From positions 744,001 through 808,000 of the forward strand of contig NZ_JACVAU010000002.1 of NCBI RefSeq assembly GCF_014852005.1: 64,000 nt of DNA, given 5' to 3'. The translations under genes were made by a program, and so were the position numbers. Below, in pieces: positions 53,507 through 63,156 of the stretch. Positions within the stretch are counted from its first letter, which is position 1. Every line of letters begins with the position of its first letter. Under the pieces are notes generated by a model. It made no database searches, was not told where the DNA came from, and saw only the letters and a list, made by a program, of their open reading frames with translations. The DNA comes from Pseudoxanthomonas sp. PXM03 (GTDB taxonomy: Bacteria; Pseudomonadota; Gammaproteobacteria; Xanthomonadales; Xanthomonadaceae).

Positions 53507-54601
53507 TCAAGGCTGGACGTACTCCACCACGTCCAGTCCGAAGCCGGCCAGGCCGACCTGCCGGCGCGGCGTGCCCAGCACCCGCAACCTGCCCAGGCCC
53601 AGGTCGGCCAGGATCTGCGCACCGGCACCGTTCCGGCGCCACTGGCCCACGTCCTTGGCGTTGGTGCGCACTTCGGGCTGCTTGCGAAGCCGCGCCAGCA
53701 GTGCCTCGGCGCTGCGGGGTTCGGCCAGCACCACCATCACGCCCTGCCCTTCGGCGGCGATCGCCCGCAGTGCGTCGGTGGCGTGCACGCCGAAGTCGTC
53801 GCGCCGCCAGTGCAGCAGGTCGCTCAGCGGGTTTTCCACCTGCACCCGCACCAGCGTGGGCGTGGCCGCCTCGGGCGTGCCCCGCACCAGGGCGAAGTGC
53901 AGGTCGTGGGCGATACGGTCCCGGTAGGTCACCAGCCGGAACGGACCGAACTCGGTCTCGATGTCGCGCTCGTCGATGCGCTCCACGGTGTGCTCGGTGG
54001 CCAGCCGATAGGCGATCAGGTCGGCGATCGATCCCATCTTCAGCCCGTGCTCGCGTGCGAACACCTCCAACTGCGGGCGGCGCGCCATGCTGCCGTCGGG
54101 GTTCAGCACTTCGACCAGCACGCCGGCCGGTTCCAGCCCGGCCAGCATCGGCAGGTCGCTGGCGGCCTCGGTGTGGCCGGCGCGCGTCAGCACGCCACCG
54201 GGCTGGGCGATCAGCGGGAAGATATGCCCGGGCTGGCTCAGGTCGGCCGGCTTCGCATCCGGCCGCACGGCCGTACGCACGGTGTGGGCGCGGTCATACG
54301 CGGAAATGCCGGTGGTGACGCCTTCCGCCGCTTCGATGCTGACGGTGAAGTTGGTGTGGAACTGCGCGGTGTTGTGTTGGACCATCGGCGCCAGGCCGAG
54401 TTGCGTGCAACGTTCGCGCGTCAGCGACAGGCAGACCAGGCCGCGCGCATGCGTGACCATGAAGTTGATGTCGGTCGGCTTCACCAGCTCGGCGGCCATG
54501 ATCAGGTCGCCTTCGTTCTCGCGGTCCTCGTCGTCGACGATGACGACCATGCGGCCGTTGCGGATCTCTTCCAGCAGTTCGGGAATCGGTGCGAAGTTCA
54601 T
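53507..54601 (-). CDS. ribBA: DHBP synthase with degenerate cyclohydrolase II domain
   Basis: A 364-residue protein of RibBA layout. The N-terminal DHBP synthase domain (1-200) is complete, with [28 protein letters not shown] and LVEVLNPDG, so it should make 3,4-dihydroxy-2-butanone 4-phosphate from ribulose 5-phosphate. The C-terminal domain aligns in position with GTP cyclohydrolase II but has no cysteines for the Zn site and lacks the GDxxxSxRCDC-type motif. True GTP cyclohydrolase II activity is unlikely, so a separate ribA should exist elsewhere. Overlaps ribE (ATGA). Confidence 0.92.
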   Translation of the reverse strand: MNFAPIPELLEEIRNGRMVVIVDDEDRENEGDLIMAAELVKPTDINFMVTHARGLVCLSLTRERCTQLGLAPMVQHNTAQFHTNFTVSIEAAEGVTTGISAYDRAHTVRTAVRPDAKPADLSQPGHIFPLIAQPGGVLTRAGHTEAASDLPMLAGLEPAGVLVEVLNPDGSMARRPQLEVFAREHGLKMGSIADLIAYRLATEHTVERIDERDIETEFGPFRLVTYRDRIAHDLHFALVRGTPEAATPTLVRVQVENPLSDLLHWRRDDFGVHATDALRAIAAEGQGVMVVLAEPRSAEALLARLRKQPEVRTNAKDVGQWRRNGAGAQILADLGLGRLRVLGTPRRQVGLAGFGLDVVEYVQP

Positions 54602-55209
54602 GCGGCGTCTCCGCCAGCGCGCGCGCCCAGCAGGCGTTCGACATAGCGGGCCACCAAGTCGATCTCCAGGTTCACCGCATCGCCGACGGCGGTCTGCGAG
54701 AAGGCGGTGTGCGAGACGGTATGCGGGATCAGCGCGACCTCGAATCCTTCGCCATCCACCTCGTTGACGGTCAGGCTCACGCCATCCACGCAGATCGAGC
54801 CCTTCTTCGCGATGTACCTGATCAGGGGTGCGGGCGCGGCGAAGCGCCAGCGCTGCGCACGCGCGTCCCCGTGCACCGACAGCACCCGGCCGACACCGTC
54901 CACATGCCCGCTGACCAGGTGGCCACCGAGGCGGTCGGTGGGGCGCATCGCTCGCTCGAGGTTCACCAGTGCGCCTTCACCCAGGCCACCGAGCGTCGTC
55001 AGCGACAAGGTCTCGGTGGATGCATCGGCCTGGAAGCTCGATGCATCGAACGCGATCACGGTCAGGCACACGCCATTCACCGCGATGCTCTCGCCGAGCT
55101 GCACGGCGTCGAACGGCAGCGTGCCGACGGCGACGCTCAGGCGGACGTCACCGCCCAGCGGCTGCAGCGCGACGATGCGGCCGACGCCCTCGATGATGCC
55201 GGTGAACAT
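54598..55209 (-). CDS. ribE: Riboflavin synthase alpha subunit
   Basis: A 203-residue enzyme with two lumazine-binding repeats, making riboflavin by dismutation of two lumazine molecules. Starts MFTGIIEGVGRIVALQPLGG; SIAVNGVCLTVIAFDA in repeat one is matched by GSICVDGVSLTVNEVDG in repeat two. ATG 55209 follows GGAGGTGTGCTG. First gene after the FMN riboswitch. Confidence 0.96.
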   Translation of the reverse strand: MFTGIIEGVGRIVALQPLGGDVRLSVAVGTLPFDAVQLGESIAVNGVCLTVIAFDASSFQADASTETLSLTTLGGLGEGALVNLERAMRPTDRLGGHLVSGHVDGVGRVLSVHGDARAQRWRFAAPAPLIRYIAKKGSICVDGVSLTVNEVDGEGFEVALIPHTVSHTAFSQTAVGDAVNLEIDLVARYVERLLGARAGGDAA

Positions 55210-55263
55210 CAGCACACCTCCGGCAGGAGGACGGGGAACGCAAAGGGAATCGTGGAAGGCATG

Positions 55264-55294
55264 GAACGTCTCTCGCTTGAACAGAGCGGAGACG
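55264..55294 (-). promoter_or_regulatory. Hairpin between FMN riboswitch and ribE
   Basis: On the minus strand CGTCTCCGCT and AGCGAGAGACG pair with one bulged A around a seven-base loop. It lies between the aptamer and the ribE ribosome binding site and may be part of the expression platform; no T-run follows, so a classic terminator is not shown. Confidence 0.35.
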
Positions 55295-55350
55295 CCTCCG
55301 GGCGCGAAGGCAGGCGCACGACGCCACGCTCGCGCATGGCTCGGCGATGC

Positions 55351-55491
55351 CGTCTTCTTTCATCCGGACTATGACCGTCGGCTCCGGCATCTGACCGGAT
55401 CTGCTGACCCTTCGGCGGGACCGAAGGCGCTCGCGGGCTCGTCGCTGGGCGACCTACCGCCGGTGGGGAATTGCACCCCGCCCTGAAGACG
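55351..55491 (-). ncRNA. FMN riboswitch (RFN element)
   Basis: On the minus strand: CGTCTTCAGGGCGGGGTGCA, AATTCCCCACCGGCGGTAGG, then an inserted variable stem, GCCTTCGGTCC...GGTCAGCAGATCCGGT, GCCGGAGCCGACGGTCATAG and TCCGGATGAAAGAAGACG. The outer P1 stem (CGTCTTC / GAAGACG) closes exactly. It should lower ribE-ribBA-ribH expression when FMN is plentiful. The start codon of ribE is about 140 bases downstream. Confidence 0.95.
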
Positions 55492-55576
55492 TCGTTGGTG
55501 GTATGCCGGCGAACCGGCCGGGGCATTCTACCGCCTCGATCCGGCGAAGGCCCTGAACGCAGCGTTCCGCGCCGCT

Positions 55577-55657
55577 GCAGGAGGGGCTTCAGCCCCGATG
55601 CTTCCGGCGGCCGCCGCGGACGGAAAACCGCCGGTCGGGGGCTGACGCCCCTCCTAC
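55577..55657. repeat. GTAG-headed inverted REP pair
   Basis: Arm GCAGGAGGGGCTTCAGCCCC (continuing GATGCTTCCGGCGG) is matched by GTCGGGGGCTGACGCCCCTC (continuing CTAC) at 55633-55657. The right end reads GTAG on the minus strand, and its TAG is the stop codon of the methyltransferase. Confidence 0.85.
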
Positions 55658-56415
55658 ACGGCCTTCCTGCGCAGGTGCAGGATCAGCGGCCAGCGCATGG
55701 TGCGGACGCGCTGCGGATCGCCCCAGACTTCGGCCAGGGCCGGCGTATGGGCGTAGACCGGATCCTCGCCGGTCGCGGCGCGATAGCTGCCAGTCGCCGA
55801 CAGGCTGCCGAAATAGCCCAGCAACGTGGGCAGGTTCCATTCGGCGGTCAGCCACAGGCGTGGCGTGGGTACGGCCTCGAACGGCCACACGTAGTCGCCG
55901 TACCCCATGTCCACGTCGGCGCGTTCGGGCGGCCAGTAGGGGTCGATATCGTCGCGGACCTTTTCGGCCACCTCGGCCAGATCGTCTTCGAAAATGATGT
56001 CCTGGTAGGTCCAGGCGGCCAGCACGCCGCCTGGCCGCAGCACGCGCTCGCAGGTATCGAAGAAACGGTAGCGGTCGAACCAGTGCAGCGCCTGCGCGAC
56101 GGCCACCAGGTCCACGCTGAGGTCCGGCAGGCGGGTGTCTTCGGCCGGTTCGACCGCCAGGCTGACATTGGCGACGGCGCGCTCCTTCGCCCAGTGGCGC
56201 TCGATCTGCGCCGCACTGGGGTCGGTGGCGTACACATGGGCGAAGTGCGCCGCCAACCCGTGCGTCGCCTGGCCGCTGCCGCAACCGGGCTCCCAGACCC
56301 GCGCATTGGCGGGCACGGCCGACGCGATCACCTCGTACAACGCCTCGGGATACGTGGGGCGCGAAGCGAGGTAGACATCGGCGACGCCGGAAAAATGATC
56401 CTTGAAAGCCACCAT
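55654..56415 (-). CDS. Class I SAM-dependent methyltransferase
   Basis: A 253-residue Methyltransf_11 type protein. Motif I VWEPGCGSGQATHGLAAHF, the acidic strand-2 residue in VYATDPSAAQI, SVDLVAVAQALHWFDRYRFF and RVLRPGGVLAAWTYQ are seen. YcgJ/Tam-like proteins of this sort methylate small molecules; the substrate is unknown. It starts 9 bases after ribD and is probably co-transcribed. Stop codon supplied by a REP arm. Confidence 0.85.
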   Translation of the reverse strand: MVAFKDHFSGVADVYLASRPTYPEALYEVIASAVPANARVWEPGCGSGQATHGLAAHFAHVYATDPSAAQIERHWAKERAVANVSLAVEPAEDTRLPDLSVDLVAVAQALHWFDRYRFFDTCERVLRPGGVLAAWTYQDIIFEDDLAEVAEKVRDDIDPYWPPERADVDMGYGDYVWPFEAVPTPRLWLTAEWNLPTLLGYFGSLSATGSYRAATGEDPVYAHTPALAEVWGDPQRVRTMRWPLILHLRRKAV

Positions 56416-56424
56416 GGCGGGCGG

Positions 56425-57522
56425 TCAGCGGGCAGGTTGCAGCAGGAGGCGGTGATCTTCGCCAATCATGCGGCTGTCGACAATCTCCAGCTGCAGACGG
56501 TCCGCCATCGCCTGGATGCCCAGTCCCCCGAACAACGGCCGGGCCTGGTCACCCAACAGCATCGGCGCGACGTACAGCAGCACCTCGTCGGCCAGCCCGG
56601 CGGCGAGGAACGCGCCGGCCAGCGTGGCGCCCGCCTCGGCATGCACCTCGTTGATGCCGCGCGCGCCAAGCAGTTCCAGCACCGCCTTCAGATCGAAATT
56701 GCTGCCCGTCGCCGGCGCCACCACGCGCTGCACCGCCGTGTCGCGCGGCGGTTTGGCATCCGCGGCATGGATGTACAGCGTGGGCGCTTCGCCCTGCCGC
56801 ACATTGCCGCGCGCCACCGTCGCCAGCCCGGGGTCCAGCACGACCCGCAGGGGCGGCTCGAACACCGTGTCATCCCCGAAGCGCACCGTCAGCGAGGGAT
56901 CATCCGCCAGCACGGTACCGGCGCCGGTCAGGATGGCCCCCGCACGGGCGCGCCAACGCATCACGTCGCGGCGGGAGGCTTCGCCACTGATCCACTTGGA
57001 ATCCCCGTTCGCCATCGCCGTGCGGCCATCCAGGCTGGTCGCCAGCTTCACCCGCATCCAGGGCCTGCCGCGCTCGACGCGCGACAGGAATCCACGATTC
57101 AGGCGCCGCGCCTGCGTCTCCATCAGTCCGGACTGCACGGCGATGCCCGCCGCGCGCAGCCTGTCGAAACCGGCACCATCGACCTGCGGGAAGGGATCGC
57201 GCATCGCCGCCACTACGCGGACAACACCCGCCGCGATCAGCGCATCCGCGCACGGGCCCGTGCGACCGGTATGCGCGCACGGCTCGAGGGTGACGTAGGC
57301 CGTCGCGCCCTTCGCGCGTTCGCCCGCCGCCTGCAACGCGAACACCTCCGCGTGCGGCCCGCCGGCTTTCTGGTGCCAGCCTTCACCCACGATCTCCCCA
57401 CCCTGCGCGATCACGCAACCCACCATCGGGTTCGGACGCGTGGTGTACGCCCCGCGCTCGGCCAGACGCAACGCACGCGCCATGCAGGTGTGATCCAGGG
57501 AGGAAAAAGCGAAATCGGTCAT
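56425..57522 (-). CDS. ribD: Riboflavin deaminase/reductase RibD
   Basis: A 365-residue bifunctional enzyme for steps two and three of riboflavin synthesis. The N-terminal deaminase has the zinc site H57-A-E59 (GGPHAEVFAL) and PCAHTGRTGPC. The C-terminal reductase has RPWMRVKLATSLDGRTAM and EAGATLAGAFLAAGLADEVL. It lies upstream of, and outside, the riboswitch-led ribE-ribBA-ribH unit. Three bases follow the GNAT gene stop, so it is in the nrdR-GNAT-ribD run. Confidence 0.96.
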   Translation of the reverse strand: MTDFAFSSLDHTCMARALRLAERGAYTTRPNPMVGCVIAQGGEIVGEGWHQKAGGPHAEVFALQAAGERAKGATAYVTLEPCAHTGRTGPCADALIAAGVVRVVAAMRDPFPQVDGAGFDRLRAAGIAVQSGLMETQARRLNRGFLSRVERGRPWMRVKLATSLDGRTAMANGDSKWISGEASRRDVMRWRARAGAILTGAGTVLADDPSLTVRFGDDTVFEPPLRVVLDPGLATVARGNVRQGEAPTLYIHAADAKPPRDTAVQRVVAPATGSNFDLKAVLELLGARGINEVHAEAGATLAGAFLAAGLADEVLLYVAPMLLGDQARPLFGGLGIQAMADRLQLEIVDSRMIGEDHRLLLQPAR

Positions 57523-57525
57523 GCG

Positions 57526-58038
57526 TCATCCACGCGGCACGTCAGGGGCATGTGAACCAGTATGCGCCACGCGCTGCGCGGGCCGGATGGACATGACCAC
57601 CACCGGTGTCCCATGCAGCGACGTGCGCTCATCGACCTGCCAGCCCAGCGAGGTGTAGAAATCCTCATGCCACAGGGTGAACAGCCTGAGCACTGCCACG
57701 CCTTCCTGCGCCGCGTGCGCAACGGCGGCATCCACCAGGACCCGTCCACCGCCACGACCGCGCGCCTCTGGTAATACGAACAGGCTGCCCAGCCAGGGAC
57801 TGCCGCGATCCTGCAGCGCCAGCGCATCCTCCAGCAGCAGACTGACAGACCCCAGCAGCGCCCCGTCATCCATCAGCAACAGCGTCGTCGGCACCGACGT
57901 GCGCGCCGCGTGATCCTCCAGCTCATCGGTGGCCGCCTGCAGGGTCCAGTCGTCGTACAGGCCGCCCCATTCGGCGTAGTGCCACGCGGCAAGCGCAGGT
58001 ATGTACTGCCGGTGCCGACCGATCCAGTCGATGTGCAC
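57526..58038 (-). CDS. GNAT family N-acetyltransferase
   Basis: A 170-residue acetyltransferase with the acetyl-CoA loop region LFVLPEARGRGGGRVLVDAA and C-terminal FYTSLGWQVDERTSLHGTPV. The substrate is unknown. It lies between nrdR (3 bases) and ribD (3 bases), so it is in an operon with them, but no functional link is evident. Confidence 0.88.
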   Translation of the reverse strand: MHIDWIGRHRQYIPALAAWHYAEWGGLYDDWTLQAATDELEDHAARTSVPTTLLLMDDGALLGSVSLLLEDALALQDRGSPWLGSLFVLPEARGRGGGRVLVDAAVAHAAQEGVAVLRLFTLWHEDFYTSLGWQVDERTSLHGTPVVVMSIRPAQRVAHTGSHAPDVPRG

Positions 58039-58041
58039 GAA

Positions 58042-58578
58042 TCAGCGCTTCTTGTTCTTGTCCGCGTGCTTGTCGAACGGCACCACATCGCCGCCCAGCA
58101 GCGAGAGCTGGCCGGCGCCCGCAGGCAGGTCGCGCTCCAGCTTCTCGATCTCCTCGCGGAAATCGGCCACGTCCTCGAAACTGCGGTAGACCGAGGCGAA
58201 GCGCACGTAGCCCACATGGTCGAGCTTCCGCAGTTCGTTCATGACGAACTCGCCGATCTTGCGCGAGGCGATCTCGCGCTCGCCACTCATGCGGATGGCA
58301 TGGATCACCGCGCGTACGGCCGCTTCGATCTGCTCTTCGGATACCGGCCGCTTCTGCAGCGCGCGGTCGAAGCCGGCACGCAGCTTGCGCGCATCGAAGG
58401 TGTCGCGGCGGCCATCGCCCTTGATGACCGCCGGCAGCTTGATCTCGATGTTCTCCAGCGTGGAGAACCGCTCCCCGCACGCCTCGCACTCACGGCGACG
58501 ACGGATCGTTGCGCCGTCCTCGGATACGCGCGAATCGATCACGCGGGTATCGGTGTGCTGGCAGAAGGGGCAGTGCAT
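58042..58578 (-). CDS. nrdR: Ribonucleotide reductase repressor NrdR
   Basis: A 178-residue nucleotide-sensing repressor. The N-terminal zinc ribbon uses C3, C6 (CPFC), C31 and C34 (CEAC), followed by an ATP-cone ([20 protein letters not shown]). The C-terminal tail KHADKNKKR is basic. Usually adjacent to glyA and ribD, as here; glyA ends 6 bases upstream. Confidence 0.97.
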   Translation of the reverse strand: MHCPFCQHTDTRVIDSRVSEDGATIRRRRECEACGERFSTLENIEIKLPAVIKGDGRRDTFDARKLRAGFDRALQKRPVSEEQIEAAVRAVIHAIRMSGEREIASRKIGEFVMNELRKLDHVGYVRFASVYRSFEDVADFREEIEKLERDLPAGAGQLSLLGGDVVPFDKHADKNKKR

Positions 58579-58584
58579 CGTCGA

Positions 58585-59838
58585 TCAGCCGTAGACGGGG
58601 TACTTCCGGCACTGCGCGGTCACGTTGTCCCGCACCTTCGCCAGCACGGCCTCGTCGGTCGGCGCGTCCAGCACATCGCAGATCCAGTTGGCCAGGTCGA
58701 TGCAGTCCTGCTCGCCATAGCCGCGCGTGGTCACCGCCGGCGTACCGATGCGCAGGCCCGAGGTCACGAAGGGCTTGCGCGGGTCGTTCGGCACGGAGTT
58801 CTTGTTGACGGTGATGTGCGCCTTGCCCAGCGCCTCTTCCGCGTCCTTGCCGCTGACGTCCTTGCCGATCATGTCGACCAGCATCAGGTGGTTTTCGGTG
58901 CCGCCGGATACGATCTTGTAACCGCGCGCGGTGATCGTCTTCGCCATCGCCTGCGCGTTCTTCACCACCTGCGCCTGGTAGTCCTTGAATTCCGGCTCCA
59001 GCGCTTCCTTGAAGGCCACGGCCTTGGCCGCGATGACGTGCATCAGCGGGCCGCCCTGGATACCCGGGAAGACGATGCTCTGCAGCTTCTTCTCGATCTC
59101 TTCGCCCGCACCCTTGGCCACGATGATGCCGCCGCGCGGGCCGCGCAGCGTCTTGTGCGTGGTCGAGGTGACCACGTGGGCGTGCGGCAGCGGGTTCGGG
59201 TAGACGCCGGCGGCGACCAGGCCCGCCACGTGCGCCATGTCGACGAACAGGTAAGCGCCGACCTTGTCGGCGATGGCGCGGAAGCGCGCCCAGTCCACCA
59301 CCTGCGAGTAGGCGGAGAAGCCGGCCACGACCATCTTCGGCTTGTGCTCCAGGGCGAGCTTCTCGACCTCGTCGTAATCGATCAAGCCCTGGGCGTTCAC
59401 GCCGTACTGGATGGCGTTGAAGAGCTTGCCCGAGGCGTTGACCTTGGCGCCGTGGGTCAGGTGGCCGCCGTGGGCCAGGCTCATGCCCAAGATGGTGTCT
59501 CCGGGGTTCAGCAGGGCGAAGTACACGGCCTGGTTGGCCTGGGAGCCGGAATGCGGCTGCACGTTGGCGTAGTCGGCGCCGAACAGCTGCTTCACACGGT
59601 CGATCGCCAACTGCTCGGCGATATCCACGTATTCGCAACCGCCGTAATAGCGCTTGTGCGGGTAGCCCTCGGCGTACTTGTTGGTCAGCACGCTGCCCTG
59701 GGCCTCCAGCACGCGGGGGCTGGCATAGTTCTCGCTGGCGATCAGCTCGACGTGATCCTCCTGCCGGCGCGCCTCGTTGGCGATGGCCTGGGCCAGTTCG
59801 GGATCGTAGGTTTCGATGCGGGCGTCGCGCGGGAACAT
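58585..59838 (-). CDS. glyA: Serine hydroxymethyltransferase
   Basis: A 417-residue PLP enzyme interconverting serine and glycine with tetrahydrofolate, the main one-carbon source. It has [40 protein letters not shown], and the PLP lysine in [15 protein letters not shown] near residue 229. ATG 59838 ([15 protein letters not shown]) is preceded by CCGGAGACCCG. A TACAAT -10 lies at 59873-59878 on the minus strand. Confidence 0.98.
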   Translation of the reverse strand: MFPRDARIETYDPELAQAIANEARRQEDHVELIASENYASPRVLEAQGSVLTNKYAEGYPHKRYYGGCEYVDIAEQLAIDRVKQLFGADYANVQPHSGSQANQAVYFALLNPGDTILGMSLAHGGHLTHGAKVNASGKLFNAIQYGVNAQGLIDYDEVEKLALEHKPKMVVAGFSAYSQVVDWARFRAIADKVGAYLFVDMAHVAGLVAAGVYPNPLPHAHVVTSTTHKTLRGPRGGIIVAKGAGEEIEKKLQSIVFPGIQGGPLMHVIAAKAVAFKEALEPEFKDYQAQVVKNAQAMAKTITARGYKIVSGGTENHLMLVDMIGKDVSGKDAEEALGKAHITVNKNSVPNDPRKPFVTSGLRIGTPAVTTRGYGEQDCIDLANWICDVLDAPTDEAVLAKVRDNVTAQCRKYPVYG

Positions 59839-59872
59839 CGGGTCTCCGGGGCAAGGTCGGGCGGGAGGGCCG

Positions 59873-59878
59873 ATTGTA
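59873..59878 (-). promoter_or_regulatory. -10 box of glyA
   Basis: TACAAT on the minus strand predicts a start near 59866 and a 28-base leader with GGAGA before the ATG. Confidence 0.55.
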
Positions 59879-59942
59879 GCCCGCCCGGGACTCCACGGAC
59901 GAAGCGCCGTCCCGGTCCCGTTTGCCCCACGCCGGGAAAAAG

Positions 59943-59966
59943 AAAAGCGCGCCGAAGCGCGCTTTT
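59943..59966 (-). terminator. Terminator after the RcnB-like gene
   Basis: AAAAGCGCGC-CGAA-GCGCGCTTTT is a perfect 10-base-pair stem 22 bases past the stop. The minus-strand product ends with TTTTCTTTTTC. Confidence 0.9.
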
Positions 59967-59988
59967 CGGTCACACCCGACCTGGGGCG

Positions 59989-60477
59989 TCAGTGATGCAG
60001 CAGCAGGTCAGCGATGATGCCGGTGGCGATGGCCACCATCAGCATGTTGCCGCGGTCATCGCGGACCCAGTGGTAGCCACGGGGCGGACGGCGCAGATCG
60101 TAGTAATCGTAGTCGTTCACCACGTAAACCGGGCCACGGTAGTAGTCGCGGTAGCGCTGGCCCTTCGCCCAGCGATGGTAGCCGGGCGCCGGGCGGTAGA
60201 CCACGCGCGGCGGTGCGTAGTAGCGGCGGTCGTCGTAACGACGGCCATCGTGGTAGCCGTGGCGGTACGCCTGGCGCTGATCACGGTAGTCGCGACGGTC
60301 ATCGCGGCGATCTTCGCGCCAGTCGCGGCGATCATCCCGTCGGTCATCCCGGCGGTCGTAGTGGTGCGAACGACCCCGGTCGTGGCCGCGATCATCGTCG
60401 CGCGCCAGCACGGGAGCGGTGACGGCGAAGGCCAGGGCGGCGAAGGCCATGCTCTGGAAAATGCGCTTGGTATTCAT
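59989..60477 (-). CDS. RcnB family periplasmic protein
   Basis: A 162-residue exported protein. The signal peptide MNTKRIFQSMAFAALAFAVT is followed by APVLA. A highly charged region follows with repeated RRDDRRD/DYRD units (about 25-70), then the RcnB-type C-terminal domain RPPRGYHWVRDDRGNMLMVA and a hydrophobic end IATGIIADLLLHH. RcnB in E. coli helps nickel/cobalt homeostasis; whether this paralogue binds metal is unknown. ATG 60477 was chosen as it starts the signal peptide. Confidence 0.8.
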   Translation of the reverse strand: MNTKRIFQSMAFAALAFAVTAPVLARDDDRGHDRGRSHHYDRRDDRRDDRRDWREDRRDDRRDYRDQRQAYRHGYHDGRRYDDRRYYAPPRVVYRPAPGYHRWAKGQRYRDYYRGPVYVVNDYDYYDLRRPPRGYHWVRDDRGNMLMVAIATGIIADLLLHH

Positions 60478-60614
60478 GGAAACCCCTCTGTGTGGCACGT
60501 GAGCCCATGATGCGGATCGCATCTGAACCGATTCCCGCTGGAAAACGGTTACGGCTGTGTCAAAGGCGGGTTGGCGAAACGTATTCAGCCAGCGGTCGGG
60601 CGAGCCTTAGCGGC

Positions 60615-60620
60615 TATAAT
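60615..60620 (+). promoter_or_regulatory. -10 box of ettA
   Basis: A perfect TATAAT in the intergenic region predicts a start near 60627, giving a leader of about 65 bases before the ettA ATG. No good -35 is seen. Confidence 0.55.
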
Positions 60621-60692
60621 CGCCGCATTCCCAATTTGCCTCCCCGCCCGCCGTCCCCGGCCGGGCGCCGGGGCCTGCGTACCGGAGCCTGC

Positions 60693-62360
<1,668 letters not shown>

Positions 62361-62406
62361 CGTGTTCGCGCACACAGATGCGTGATCGCCTCTGACCTTG
62401 CCCAAC

Positions 62407-62435
62407 GAGAACGCCGGCCCCGTGCCGGCGTTCTC
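62407..62435 (+). terminator. Hairpin after ettA
   Basis: GAGAACGCCGGC-CCCGT-GCCGGCGTTCTC is a perfect 12-base-pair stem 46 bases beyond the ettA stop. It lacks a good T-run (GTCTGTG follows), so termination strength is uncertain. Confidence 0.6.
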
Positions 62436-62497
62436 GTCTGTGATCGGTCACCGCGTTCGGCCTGCACGTGTGCGGCAATCGAATGCAAGGCGGGTAA

Positions 62498-62960
62498 CTA
62501 CCCTCCGGTAGAGGTCGCCATCACCACTGCCACCGCTATCCCCATTACCATCTGGATGACAACGAAGAAGAGCCCGTAACCCAGAAGGCCGCGCAGCAGC
62601 AACTTCCAGCGCGCATACGGCTGAAACAGCTGCATCAACGAAAAGACACCGTAGACCGTCGAGACCAGGACCGACCAGGCCGGCAAACCCGGGACCCAGC
62701 GTTGCAGCAGCAACGCGATCGACCAGAAGACAAAGGTCTGGACGGTCAGGAAGGCATTATCACCAGCCATTCCGGATAGTTCAGCGAACCGACGCGGTGA
62801 AAGGCCAACCGGAACGCCCCTGCTTCGAACGGCAACAGCAGCAACGTCGCGGCCGCGAAACAGGCGTTCATCCAATCGCCGATCGACTTGGACGTGGTCG
62901 CCAACGCGGACGGCGATACAGTTGCTCGCGTCGCCCATGCGGGTCCCCTGTCCGTGGTGC
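62498..62960 (-). pseudogene. Frameshifted DUF3667-like membrane protein
   Basis: The minus strand encodes helix-rich segments in two different frames. One frame (62746 up to about 62945) reads SIGDWMNACFAAATLLLLPF, AFRLAFHRVGSLNYPEWLV, then stops at 62746. The next (from about 62780 down to the stop at 62498) reads DNAFLTVQTFVFWSIALLL, VLVSTVYGVFSLMQLF and ARWKLLLRGLLGYGLFFVV. Joined near 62765-62785 they would give a protein like the C-terminal part of DUF3667. Either a broken gene or a sequencing error. AGGGGACCCGC precedes an ATG near 62937. Confidence 0.5.
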
Positions 62961-63156
62961 GCGGATTCTAGGCAAGCGTCGCGCATGCGTCCAACACACG
63001 ACGCCCGGCCGCCCCATCCCGGGGAAATCGCGCACCGCGACGGTGCCGATTAAAGCGCTCCGCTTGCGCGCCGATAGCGCCTCAATACGGGGAGCAACTT
63101 CACGCTGCCGCATTCCGGTGCCGTGTTACCCCTCCCCCTTCCCCACAAGGAGCTCC

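Noticed and set aside
55148-55390. Small minus-strand frame overlapping ribE and the riboswitch
   Set aside because: Arg/Cys-rich shadow within the 5' leader and the start of ribE, with no homology signal.
57910-60510. 866-codon plus-strand frame opposite nrdR and glyA
   Set aside because: Antisense to conserved genes; the apparent low-complexity protein is not credible.
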